In this document: positions 1-5,965 of the stretch, piece by piece | Position numbering within the stretch: the first letter of the stretch is position 1 | How the letters are laid out: the number at the start of each line of letters is the position of its first letter | Origin: Darwinibacter acetoxidans_A | GTDB lineage: Bacteria; Bacillota; Limnochordia; Darwinibacteriales; Darwinibacteriaceae | Reading direction: 5' to 3' | Assembly (NCBI GenBank): GCA_041936745.1 | Contig: JBHGWS010000073.1 | Coordinates: forward strand, 1-27,232 | DNA length: 27,232 nucleotides | The notes under the pieces: model-generated | What the model was told of the DNA's origin: nothing | Database searches by the model: none | Seen by the model: the letters and a program-made list of their open reading frames with translations, nothing else | Position numbers and translations under genes: made by a program

Positions 1-16
1 TTATGTTTGGGGTCAA

Positions 17-48
17 TTTTAGGCAAACAAGCGTTTTTTGTCCTAAAA
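17..48. repeat. Imperfect inverted repeat in the left-edge intergenic region
   Basis: TTTTAGG-CAAA (17-27) pairs with TTTG-T-CCTAAAA (37-48), giving 11 base pairs with one bulged T and a nine-base loop. A T-run (55-59) follows only after a six-base GC-rich gap on the plus strand, so it is a poor terminator match, though it could be the tail signal of a gene beyond the left edge. Apart from this and the rpmB promoter I see nothing convincing in 1-225. Confidence 0.3.
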
Positions 49-155
49 CGGCCCTTTTTCGTTGTTTTTTGGGGTAAAAATTATTCCGCGTCTTTATAAA
101 ACCTTTCCTGGTCGTTCTTTCCTGACATCGCGTTTAGCTCCAAGGGCAATTCTGC

Positions 156-184
156 TTGCTTTCTTAATTGGGCTGTGCTAAAAT
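156..184 (+). promoter_or_regulatory. Sigma-A promoter of rpmB
   Basis: TTGCTT (156-161), a 17-base spacer and TAAAAT (179-184), with an extended -10 TGC directly before it. Transcription would start near 191, about 35 bases before the rpmB start codon. An AAAGGGGGT ribosome binding site lies in between. Confidence 0.7.
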
Positions 185-225
185 TAAACACGTTATAGGG
201 AAACTCGTTAAAAGGGGGTAAGAAT

Positions 226-417
226 ATGGCCAGAAGGTGCATTGTATGCGGTAAAGGAACCCGCACCGGCAACTTACGGAGCCGGGCGCTGAATCAGACC
301 AGGCGCACTTGGAGACCGAATTTGCAAAAAACGCGTATCTTAGTCAAAGGCAGCCCACGCCGGGTATACGTCTGTACCAGGTGTTTGAAAAGCGGTAAAG
401 TGGAGCGTGCCCTCTAA
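226..417 (+). CDS. rpmB: 50S ribosomal protein L28, zinc-binding (C+) form
   Basis: Ribosomal protein bL28 of the large subunit, 63 residues, the normal bacterial length. The conserved core around residues 20-42 (ALNQTRRTWRPNLQ, RILVKG) and the LKSGKVER tail are plain. Cysteines C5 and C8, and C50 and C53, form two CxxC pairs. This is the zinc-ribbon variant of L28; the B. subtilis protein, as I recall it, lacks them. The start is fixed by the AAAGGGGG ribosome binding site. It converges on thiN, and the shared neighbourhood (rsgA, rpe, thiN, rpmB) is the usual Firmicute one, although here rpmB is inverted relative to the rest. Confidence 0.97.
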   Translation: MARRCIVCGKGTRTGNLRSRALNQTRRTWRPNLQKTRILVKGSPRRVYVCTRCLKSGKVERAL

Positions 418-435
418 GACGCTGCCCCTTAAAAG

Positions 436-461
436 CCCCTAGCATCTAGGGGTATTTTATT
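436..461. terminator. Bidirectional terminator between rpmB and thiN
   Basis: Perfect 7-bp hairpin CCCCTAG-CAT-CTAGGGG (436-452). It is followed on the plus strand by TATTTTATT and on the minus strand by CTTTT. It sits between the convergent stops of rpmB (417) and thiN (457) and can serve both. Confidence 0.85.
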
Positions 462-1104
462 GCTCAAAAACAGCTAAAAGAACCCCCGCGGCACAACTTA
501 CATAAACTCTTTCCGCAACTGCTTTATTGCTCACCCCTAAAGTTGTACCCTGAAACAGGCTCTGCCCGCTTAGTGGGTAATAGAGCCCTTTGGTATACAC
601 ACTTTTTACTTCTTGATCCAAAGGCAGCAGTGATACGGCGCTGCCCACCGCCGTTTCCGCCGTACATTCCCCTTGACTGATGGCAGTCAAACGGTTTTTG
701 CTTGTGAAAAGTTCATTTTTCAGGCCCTCTTTTGCTAAGCGGTACAAAAGGGCTATATTCCCCAAAGAGTGATCTGCCCGGCTGCCCCAGGCACCAAACA
801 GGGAGATCTCTCTTACACCGGCGGCCACAGCGAAGTTTACCGCCAGCTCCAAATCGGTATGATCTTTTTCCGCAGGGTATTTTATCAACTGCACCTGTCT
901 TTTCTGCCAATATCTCAAGCTGGCGTCACTTATCGAATCCTGGTCGCCGATAATTACGTCAGGCCGCAGCCGCCATTTTTCAGCAAGTTTAACTCCCCCG
1001 TCGGCACAGATCACCAAAGAGGCGGGCGGTAGGTTGGGCCGGCGGGCCGGGTAATCTTCCCCGACCCCCAAGATTAATGCCTTTTCAGCCTTTTGCCGGT
1101 TCAA
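457..1104 (-). CDS. thiN: Thiamine pyrophosphokinase
   Basis: Converts thiamin plus ATP to thiamin pyrophosphate and AMP, the last step of thiamin salvage in the cytoplasm. It has 215 residues, as usual for the family. Visible motifs are CADGG (33-37), GDQDSI (53-58, usually GDFDS), KDHTDLELA (80-88), the GAWGSRADHSLGN segment (104-116, family form GxxGGRxDHxLxN) and a C-terminal GVSN. The start is TTG at 1104, chosen for a GGAGG site seven bases upstream inside thiT. The two genes overlap by 20 bases, which implies translational coupling. The phenylalanine-to-glutamine change in GDFDS is unusual but leaves both aspartates. Confidence 0.95.
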   Translation of the reverse strand: MNRQKAEKALILGVGEDYPARRPNLPPASLVICADGGVKLAEKWRLRPDVIIGDQDSISDASLRYWQKRQVQLIKYPAEKDHTDLELAVNFAVAAGVREISLFGAWGSRADHSLGNIALLYRLAKEGLKNELFTSKNRLTAISQGECTAETAVGSAVSLLPLDQEVKSVYTKGLYYPLSGQSLFQGTTLGVSNKAVAERVYVSCAAGVLLAVFEQ

Positions 1105-1606
1105 AGATTTCCCTCCGTCGACTTAATAATTGAATCGCTAACAAAACTAAAACTGCCTGCGCCACGAGGTAAGGGATGTTGTAAGTTAAAGAATAGACAA
1201 GCGGCGATGTGCCTTCAGGTGCATATTCGGCAAAAAAGACCACCCCTGCCACCACATGTGTTACATAGCGCAAAACGGTGCCCATGAGAACGCCCAGTGT
1301 CCGCTGTTCTCTTAGTATGCCAAACCCCGCTATCCCCAAAACCGCAAAGGGCACCGGATAGTCCAATAAAACCTGGATTGGGTGCAGGATATAAGGGGAA
1401 AGAAGCAGTTTCAAAATGCCCAATAACGCCCCGCCCATCATGCCGATCCTGCCGCCGCGGCGAAATGCCAGGATGAAAATTGGCAGCATCTCTAACGTGA
1501 CGCCACCGCCTTGAGGCATCCGCCAGAGCCTTAAGATGGAAAACAATAGAGCCACCGCGACCAATAAAGAAGTCTCCAACATAATCACTAAGTTTCTGTT
1601 ACGCAT
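1085..1606 (-). CDS. thiT: Thiamin-specific ECF transporter S component ThiT
   Basis: Membrane protein that binds thiamin and works with the shared energy-coupling module (EcfA, EcfA', EcfT), which is not encoded here. It has 173 residues with about six hydrophobic helices. ThiT signatures include RMPQGG (29-34), HPIQVLLDYP (75-84), RYVTHVVAGVVFFAEYAPEG (113-132) and YSLTYN (138-143). These cover the residues that line the thiamin pocket in ThiT structures. The ATG at 1606 follows GGAGG by eight bases. It is the first gene after a TPP riboswitch and is coupled to thiN, so uptake and activation of thiamin are switched together. Confidence 0.96.
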   Translation of the reverse strand: MRNRNLVIMLETSLLVAVALLFSILRLWRMPQGGGVTLEMLPIFILAFRRGGRIGMMGGALLGILKLLLSPYILHPIQVLLDYPVPFAVLGIAGFGILREQRTLGVLMGTVLRYVTHVVAGVVFFAEYAPEGTSPLVYSLTYNIPYLVAQAVLVLLAIQLLSRRREIFEPAKG

Positions 1607-1657
1607 TAAAAATACCTCCTCTAATAAAACGAGAGGTCCCGCGCGAACTTTTATGCA

Positions 1658-1687
1658 TTAAAAAAACACGGGCGAAGCGGCCCATGT
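1658..1687 (-). terminator. Intrinsic terminator of the TPP riboswitch (expression platform)
   Basis: On the minus strand, ACATGGGC pairs with GCCCGTGT (8 bp including one G-U, loop CGCTTC), followed by TTTTTTTAAT. It lies between the aptamer and the thiT ribosome binding site, the expected place for transcription attenuation when TPP is bound. Downstream, CCTCT (1632-1636) can also pair with AGAGG (1618-1622), which overlaps the Shine-Dalgarno, so a second small hairpin could touch translation. Confidence 0.85.
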
Positions 1688-1699
1688 CCCTTAACACAC

Positions 1700-1786
1700 C
1701 GCTTCCCTACGCTGGCATTAACCAACAGGTTCTAAGGGTACGGATTTTAATCCGTTCTCAGCCGGAAAGCACCCCTAGCGGAACTA
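1700..1786 (-). ncRNA. TPP riboswitch (THI element) aptamer
   Basis: Read on the minus strand, the hallmark pieces are in order: CTAGGGGTGC (1778-1769), GCTGAGA (1762-1756), a short P3 arm closed by ACGGATT/AATCCGT, ACCCTTAGAACCTG (about 1739-1726), and the closing GCCAGCGTAGGGAAGC (about 1717-1702). These match the conserved thi-box core that binds thiamin pyrophosphate. It precedes thiT-thiN, so high TPP should stop transcription of uptake and phosphorylation genes. No good promoter is visible between it and the terminator at 1842-1869. Confidence 0.97.
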
Positions 1787-1837
1787 TTTCGTTTTGCTTG
1801 CCATATTCTTCGCCAACAAGGTAAGAATTCCTCCTTA

Positions 1838-2008
1838 AAAATAAAAGCACCCCCGCAGCCGAGGATGCTTTCGGAACCAACGTATAATGCCCGCCACAAT
1901 ATGTCCTTTGTGAACCTGCTGCCGCACGTTCGCAGCCGGTTTATCTGCTCGTTCGTTTCTTTGCAAGCTTCTCCTTTCTTAATGTTTTTCTTACACGCCG
2001 GCCCGTTT
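1838..2008 (-). ncRNA. Candidate structured small RNA c (promoter-RNA-terminator unit 3)
   Basis: A transcript of about 170 bases is bounded by a perfect-consensus promoter (2015-2043) and a terminator (1842-1869). Manual folding gives a 14-pair closing helix, 2004-1991 with 1887-1874, including five G-U pairs. Inside it are three hairpins: GCUUG/CGAGC (1968-1964 with 1951-1947), AACC-G-GCUGC/GCAGC-A-GGUU (1941-1932 with 1922-1913) and CACAA/UUGUG (1912-1908 with 1899-1895). The result is a four-way junction followed by the terminator, as in a riboswitch or stable small RNA. I recognise no known class (no T-box, SAM, 6S, tmRNA or SRP core). An internal 43-codon TTG ORF exists but looks non-coding. 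Confidence 0.55.
1842..1869 (-). terminator. Terminator of RNA c
   Basis: Minus-strand AGCATCCTC pairs with GGGGGTGCT (9 bp with two G-U, loop GGCTGC), then TTTATTTTTAA. Its AAGCATCC arm resembles the terminators of RNA a and RNA b. AAGGAGG follows immediately after the T-run. Confidence 0.8.
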
Positions 2009-2014
2009 GTTTAC

Positions 2015-2043
2015 ATTATAACTACAATTATCAGACTTGTCAA
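2015..2043 (-). promoter_or_regulatory. Consensus sigma-A promoter of RNA c
   Basis: TTGACA (2043-2038), exactly 17 bases, TATAAT (2020-2015): a perfect match to the vegetative consensus. The first 18 bases, TTGACAAGTCTGATAATT, are identical to the promoter of RNA a. Confidence 0.85.
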
Positions 2044-2067
2044 GCATTACCGCCCACAATTGCGTTT

Positions 2068-2102
2068 AATATAAAAGAAACACCCCACGGCAGAGGTGCT
2101 TC
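2068..2102 (-). terminator. Terminator of RNA b
   Basis: Minus-strand GAAGCACCTC pairs with GTGGGGTGTTTC-type sequence (10 pairs, 2102-2093 with 2086-2077, loop TGCCGT) and runs into TTTTATATT. A TTCTTTTAAAA stretch on the other side makes it partly symmetrical. Confidence 0.8.
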
Positions 2103-2212
2103 TTTTAAAATAGTTTGGGCGGCGGGGACTTTATGTTTTACTGCCACACCCAGGGAATTTAGTATTTCTCCAATGTTTACACCGGAGATTGATCTGCCCT
2201 GCCGCCCAACCC
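2068..2212 (-). ncRNA. Candidate structured small RNA b (promoter-RNA-terminator unit 2)
   Basis: A transcript of about 140 bases runs between the promoter at 2219-2247 and the terminator at 2068-2102. A 9-bp perfect closing helix, UUGGGCGGC (2209-2201) with GCCGCCCAA (2123-2115), encloses a 9-bp hairpin UCUCCGGUG-UAAA-CAUUGGAGA (2188-2167, two G-U pairs). The region between carries AGGG/CCCU complementarity. No start codon with a ribosome binding site falls inside the predicted transcript. I do not recognise the class. It could be a trans-acting small RNA or an orphan aptamer. Confidence 0.5.
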
Positions 2213-2218
2213 AGATAC

Positions 2219-2247
2219 AGTATAATACCAATTGTCAGAAATGTCAA
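2219..2247 (-). promoter_or_regulatory. Sigma-A promoter of RNA b
   Basis: TTGACA (2247-2242), 17 bases, TATACT (2224-2219). The first 18 bases differ from the a and c promoters at only three positions (TTGACATTTCTGACAATT). Confidence 0.82.
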
Positions 2248-2310
2248 GCACTAAGTTAGACTAATTGCAATATAATTTTCCATTAAGGCTGACAGAGCAG
2301 CCCGGATCCT

Positions 2311-2340
2311 AGAAAGCATCCTTCCCCAGAAGGATGCTTT
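2311..2340 (-). terminator. Terminator-like hairpin of RNA a, also the first one after rpe
   Basis: Perfect 12-bp stem AAAGCATCCTTC (2340-2329) with GAAGGATGCTTT (2324-2313), loop TGGG. The minus-strand tail is short (CTAGG after the TTT in the stem); the plus-strand tail CTTTTAAAAG is slightly better. No hairpin with a T-run occurs between the rpe stop and this point, so it may also end the rlmN-to-rpe operon. Confidence 0.6.
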
Positions 2341-2422
2341 CTTTTAAAAGCCGTTCCCACGCCTCCTGTAAGCAAACAGCCACAAGGACAGGCTGTTTAT
2401 CCCGGACGGGGAAAGCTGGCTT
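2311..2422 (-). ncRNA. Candidate structured small RNA a (promoter-RNA-terminator unit 1)
   Basis: A transcript of about 110 bases begins near 2422, only some 60 bases past the rpe stop. A two-part closing helix, AAGCC/GGCUU (2422-2418 with 2352-2348) and UUCCC/GGGAA (2413-2409 with 2358-2354), encloses a perfect 8-bp hairpin AAACAGCC/GGCUGUUU (2398-2391 with 2381-2374). CCUGU in its loop region can alternatively pair with ACAGG downstream. The unit ends in a 12-bp terminator-like hairpin. AGGAGG occurs once but no usable start follows it. The class is not recognised. Confidence 0.5.
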
Positions 2423-2428
2423 AATTCA

Positions 2429-2457
2429 ATATTATTATAAATTATCAGACTTGTCAA
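2429..2457 (-). promoter_or_regulatory. Sigma-A promoter of RNA a
   Basis: TTGACA (2457-2452), 17 bases, TAATAT (2434-2429). It starts 24 bases downstream of the rpe stop codon. Confidence 0.8.
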
Positions 2458-2480
2458 CCTATATGATCAACATTTCCCAA

Positions 2481-3134
2481 TTAATCTTTAATCGTGCGCA
2501 TCCGCTCGATATAAGCTGCGGGGTCAGGTGCTTGGAAGATAGCGGAGCCGGCAACAAAATTGTTGACGCCTGCTTGGGCCAATTGCGGAATGTTTTCCAG
2601 GGAAACCCCGCCGTCCACCTGGATCTCAATGGGCCTTGAGCCGACCAAATCAGCACAGTGTTCAATTTTATTAAGCACAGCCGGTATAAAAGCTTGACCG
2701 CCGAAACCGGGGTTAACCGACATTATTAAAATTAAATCCAAATCCGCCAGGATATAACGAAGCCCTTCCAAAGGGGTATGGGGGTTCAATGCTACGCCTG
2801 CTTTAATGCCGTGTTCTTTAATTTGGCTTAAAGCCCGCTGCAGGTGGGTGGCTGCTTCATAATGGATGGTTAAAATCTCCGGCTTATAAATCGCAAAGGT
2901 ATCTATGTAGCGCTCCGGTTTTTCGATCATTAAATGGATATCCAAAGGCCGCTCAGCCTGCCGGAGGATTGCCTCGATAACGGGCGTGCCGAAGCTGATA
3001 TTTGGTACAAAGCTGCCGTCCATGACATCTATGTGAATTAAGTCCGTATTGGCGATCTTCTCTAGTTCCAAACCGAGCTGCAGGAAGTCTGCTGCTAAGA
3101 CTGATGTACTGATTCTTCTTTTAATTGGAACCAC
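2481..3134 (-). CDS. rpe: Ribulose-phosphate 3-epimerase
   Basis: Interconverts ribulose 5-phosphate and xylulose 5-phosphate in the pentose phosphate pathway, as a cytoplasmic TIM barrel. It has 217 residues. The metal ligands are visible in IHIDVMDG, DIHLMIEKP and QVDGGV, with the phosphate loop MSVNPGFGGQAF. The annotated start is GTG at 3134, which overlaps the end of rsgA by 14 bases and lies almost on top of the AGAGGTGG site. Homologues usually begin one residue before the KI/KR pair, so an ATT start at 3125 is a real alternative with better spacing. It is the last gene of the stp-prkC-rsgA operon, as in many Firmicutes. Confidence 0.97.
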   Translation of the reverse strand: MVPIKRRISTSVLAADFLQLGLELEKIANTDLIHIDVMDGSFVPNISFGTPVIEAILRQAERPLDIHLMIEKPERYIDTFAIYKPEILTIHYEAATHLQRALSQIKEHGIKAGVALNPHTPLEGLRYILADLDLILIMSVNPGFGGQAFIPAVLNKIEHCADLVGSRPIEIQVDGGVSLENIPQLAQAGVNNFVAGSAIFQAPDPAAYIERMRTIKD

Positions 3135-4005
3135 CTCTTTGCAAATGATAGGGGACTGCTTGAATTTCCTTTAGAAAGGTTAAATAATGGCTGTAGCGAT
3201 GGGCCAAAATTATGCCTGCATCTACCGCTTCTTTGATGGCGCAGCCCGGCTCCCGGTGATGGAGGCAGCCTCTAAATTGGCATTCGTCCGCCAGTTCCCC
3301 CATCTCGGGAAATGAAAATTGCAGTTCAGCCGCGGGGATGTGATCGACTGTCAGCCGGGAAAACCCCGGCGTGTCCGCAACATACCCACCGGCCAAAGGC
3401 AGTAAATGAACTTTTCTTGTGGTGTGGCGCCCCCTCTGCACCCGGGCGCTTACCTCTTTAATTTCAAGGCCCAAAGACGGTTCCAGGGCATTTAAAAGTG
3501 ATGATTTGCCCGCACCGCTGGGCCCCGCTAAAGTACTGATAAGGCCCTCAAAAACGCCGCGCAGACTTTCTAAGCCTTCTTTGGTTTTAGCGCTTGTGAT
3601 TAAAACCGAAGAGGTAAGATCCGTATACATGCGGGCAAGTTCTACTGCCTTTTTATTATCTAAATCACTTTTGTTAAAAACCGCCACACTTTTCATCCCG
3701 GCAAAATGGGCATTGACCAAAATGCGGTCCAAAAGTAATAAGCTGGGCTCAGGCTTCGTTACGGCAAAGACCGCCAAAACTTGATCAACATTAGCGATGG
3801 GGGGCCTTGTCAGCTCGTTTCGCCGCGGTAAAACATCCTCCACCACTCCCTCGGCCCCCTCGCAGGAGACCTTTACAGTATCGCCCACTAAAATTCGTTC
3901 CTGCTCCAAACGGAGGCGGCCGCGCAGAGTACAGGATATAACCCCCTGCTCTGTTTTAACCTGGTAAACGCCGCCAACACCTTTAAGAATAATTCCTTTA
4001 TTCAT
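3121..4005 (-). CDS. rsgA: Ribosome small-subunit GTPase RsgA
   Basis: Circularly permuted GTPase that checks late 30S subunit maturation. It has 294 residues: an N-terminal OB-fold (about 1-70), then G4 NKSD (111-114) ahead of G1 GPSGAGKS (161-168) and G3 DTPG (211-214), the order diagnostic of the family. A C-terminal zinc module has ligands C242, C247, H249 and C255. ATG at 4005 follows the prkC stop after three bases. In B. subtilis PrkC phosphorylates this protein (CpgA/RsgA), and the gene order prkC-rsgA-rpe is conserved. Confidence 0.97.
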   Translation of the reverse strand: MNKGIILKGVGGVYQVKTEQGVISCTLRGRLRLEQERILVGDTVKVSCEGAEGVVEDVLPRRNELTRPPIANVDQVLAVFAVTKPEPSLLLLDRILVNAHFAGMKSVAVFNKSDLDNKKAVELARMYTDLTSSVLITSAKTKEGLESLRGVFEGLISTLAGPSGAGKSSLLNALEPSLGLEIKEVSARVQRGRHTTRKVHLLPLAGGYVADTPGFSRLTVDHIPAAELQFSFPEMGELADECQFRGCLHHREPGCAIKEAVDAGIILAHRYSHYLTFLKEIQAVPYHLQRGGSN

Positions 4006-4008
4006 ATT

Positions 4009-5961
4009 TTAGTCCCGAAAGTACTGATCCAAGAATTGACGAGCCCCGATATAAACTTGTAATTTGGCCTTGTCTCCTCGGCCCTGCACTGTATGGATCA
4101 CTCGGCTCCCTCCTTTATGGGTTTCCCTGTAAACTTCCCGTGCCCCGAAATCGTCGATCACTAAAATAACGATCTCTTGTGCCGGCCCGTCCGGCACATC
4201 AATAATGACCTCTTGGTAGTGCCACAGATTTTCCTGGGCCCACTTGATTTCCTCTGCCGGTTTTTCTTCCCGGACGGGCAGAGGTGGCGTTTCGGGGAGG
4301 CCTTGGGAGTAAACAAAATCAACGCTCCACCCCGCCTCAACTTCCGTACCGGGTGCGGGGTTTTGCTCCACAACAAGCCCCTTTTGGTAAACCGTGCTGT
4401 GTTCAGGCCAAGAACTGCCCAGAACAAGGCCTAATTCAGCTAATTTGATTTGGACATTTTCAAAATCCTGACCCCGAAAGTCGGGCAGTAAAAATGCTTT
4501 CACCGCTTCCTGCGCCTTACTGATTACAAGATTAACGGCACTGCCTTTAATCACAGTTTCGCCTGCCGCAGGCCACTGCTCTAAAACTAGATTAGGGCTG
4601 ACCCCCGGTTCATAAATCAGTTCTTCTTCACCTAAGACAAAACCGGTTTGGGTCAGGTTTAATTTCGCTTCCCTGGCAGATAAGCCGACCACGCTAGGCA
4701 TTTCTACTTCTTCCGGCCCTTTGCTCACCCGTGCAGTAATCTCCCGGTTTTCTTTGACCATGCGTCCCGCCGGCGGGCTTTGGCTGATAATGTAGCCTGC
4801 CGGTTTATTATTGTCAAAGACACCCTCAGTTTTCAACCGCAGCTTGTAGCTCTGCAGTACAGTAAAGCCCTGGTGCTCCTGCATGCCCACTATATCGGGG
4901 ACTTCTACATCGCCGGGAAATAAAACCCTCGGTATAATCCTAATAACTGCGTAGCTGATGCCGCCTAAAATCAAGAAGATAATTAAAAAGATGAGTAAAC
5001 CGCGGCGCGGCTTTCTTTTTTTCGCCCTACCTTCAGTCTTAGGCGTTTCTTTTTTTCGCCGTCGGGCCAATCCCAAAAACCCCTTTCCAAATCCTGCTGC
5101 TGCCGGTAGTACTTTTGTTTCTTCGTTTTCTTTCGCTGCTTCCAAACGCCTTTGAATCCCTTGAAAAAGGGCTGCCGTTTCCGCTGCGTCTTTCGGGCGG
5201 TCCTGGGGATTTTTAGCCAAAAGCTTCAAAACCAGCGCCGCCAATTCCCCGTCCACTTCCGGTGCGGTGTGGCTCAGCGGCTGGGGCCTTTCTTGAATCT
5301 GCTTTAAAGCGACCGCAATGGGTGATTCGCCCCGAAAGGGCTTCCTGCCCGTAATCAGTTCGTAAAGAACAACGCCTAAAGAATATAAGTCGCTGGCTGC
5401 CTGGACGTTAACGCCCCGGGCTTGTTCCGGGGAAAAGTAATGGACCGAGCCTAAAACCATGCCGGTTTGAGTCAAATGGCTGGTAGAGATGGCTTGGGCG
5501 ATCCCAAAGTCCGTCACCTTCACCCGCCCCTCGCGGGTTATTAAAATATTATGGGGCTTAATGTCCCTGTGGATGATGCCGTGGTAGTGAGCGTGGGCTA
5601 AGCCTAGGGCAATTTCTTTGCCCACACCGGCGATAAATTCGCCGGACAAAGCGGCCTTATTTTGAATAAGATCCGCCAGATTTTGGCCCTGCACATATTC
5701 CATGACAATAAAATGCACGCTGCCCATTTGGCCCACATCGTAAATGTTGACAATATTAGGGTGAGATAAACCAGCCGCCGATCTGGCTTCGCGGCGGAAC
5801 CTTTCTACAAATTCCTCATCGCCGGCGAATTGGTCGCGCAGGATTTTAACCGCAACCAACCTGTTCAGCAGGTGATCTTTGGCACTGTAAACTACGGCCA
5901 TGCCACCTTGGCCGATTTTCTCTAAAATTTCGTAGCGGTCTACCAAGACCTGCCCAATCAT
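4009..5961 (-). CDS. prkC: PASTA-domain Ser/Thr protein kinase PrkC
   Basis: Transmembrane Hanks-type kinase that senses muropeptides or lipid II and phosphorylates wall-synthesis and translation proteins. It has 650 residues. The kinase domain is about 10-270, with glycine loop GQGGMA, catalytic K39, HRDIKPHN (131-138), DFG (151-153) and a Thr-rich activation loop (160-171) before SPE. A basic linker (300-320) and one membrane helix (321-340) follow. Outside the cell are three PASTA repeats (about 352-415, 419-482, 490-555) and an extra C-terminal beta-type domain (about 565-650). The start has GGTGAGG upstream, and the gene follows the PBP gene after four bases. Its partner phosphatase gene, stp, lies upstream in the same operon. 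Confidence 0.97.
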   Translation of the reverse strand: MIGQVLVDRYEILEKIGQGGMAVVYSAKDHLLNRLVAVKILRDQFAGDEEFVERFRREARSAAGLSHPNIVNIYDVGQMGSVHFIVMEYVQGQNLADLIQNKAALSGEFIAGVGKEIALGLAHAHYHGIIHRDIKPHNILITREGRVKVTDFGIAQAISTSHLTQTGMVLGSVHYFSPEQARGVNVQAASDLYSLGVVLYELITGRKPFRGESPIAVALKQIQERPQPLSHTAPEVDGELAALVLKLLAKNPQDRPKDAAETAALFQGIQRRLEAAKENEETKVLPAAAGFGKGFLGLARRRKKETPKTEGRAKKRKPRRGLLIFLIIFLILGGISYAVIRIIPRVLFPGDVEVPDIVGMQEHQGFTVLQSYKLRLKTEGVFDNNKPAGYIISQSPPAGRMVKENREITARVSKGPEEVEMPSVVGLSAREAKLNLTQTGFVLGEEELIYEPGVSPNLVLEQWPAAGETVIKGSAVNLVISKAQEAVKAFLLPDFRGQDFENVQIKLAELGLVLGSSWPEHSTVYQKGLVVEQNPAPGTEVEAGWSVDFVYSQGLPETPPLPVREEKPAEEIKWAQENLWHYQEVIIDVPDGPAQEIVILVIDDFGAREVYRETHKGGSRVIHTVQGRGDKAKLQVYIGARQFLDQYFRD

Positions 5962-5965
5962 GGCC

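Noticed and set aside
81..272. Minus-strand ORF overlapping the rpmB promoter, with an internal 15-codon ATG frame (MSGKNDQERFYKDAE)
   Set aside because: GGAG lies nine bases before the short ATG, but the frame overlaps the rpmB promoter antisense, has no recognised family and no promoter. It cannot be supported.
713..910. Antisense and alternate-frame ORFs within thiN and similar ones within most genes
   Set aside because: They overlap clearly conserved genes in other frames, lack ribosome binding sites and have no recognisable motifs.
1835..1966. 43-codon TTG-start ORF inside RNA c with AAAGGAG upstream
   Set aside because: The spacing is short (4 bases), the last third is encoded by the terminator hairpin, the composition is Arg-rich and unlike neighbouring genes, and the same bases form a coherent four-way-junction fold. 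The faint likeness of its IVAGIIRWFRK stretch to SpoVM is not convincing.
2040..2231. 63-codon minus-strand ORF across RNA b
   Set aside because: Its start codon lies inside the b promoter, upstream of the predicted transcript start; no ribosome binding site; it runs through the terminator hairpin.
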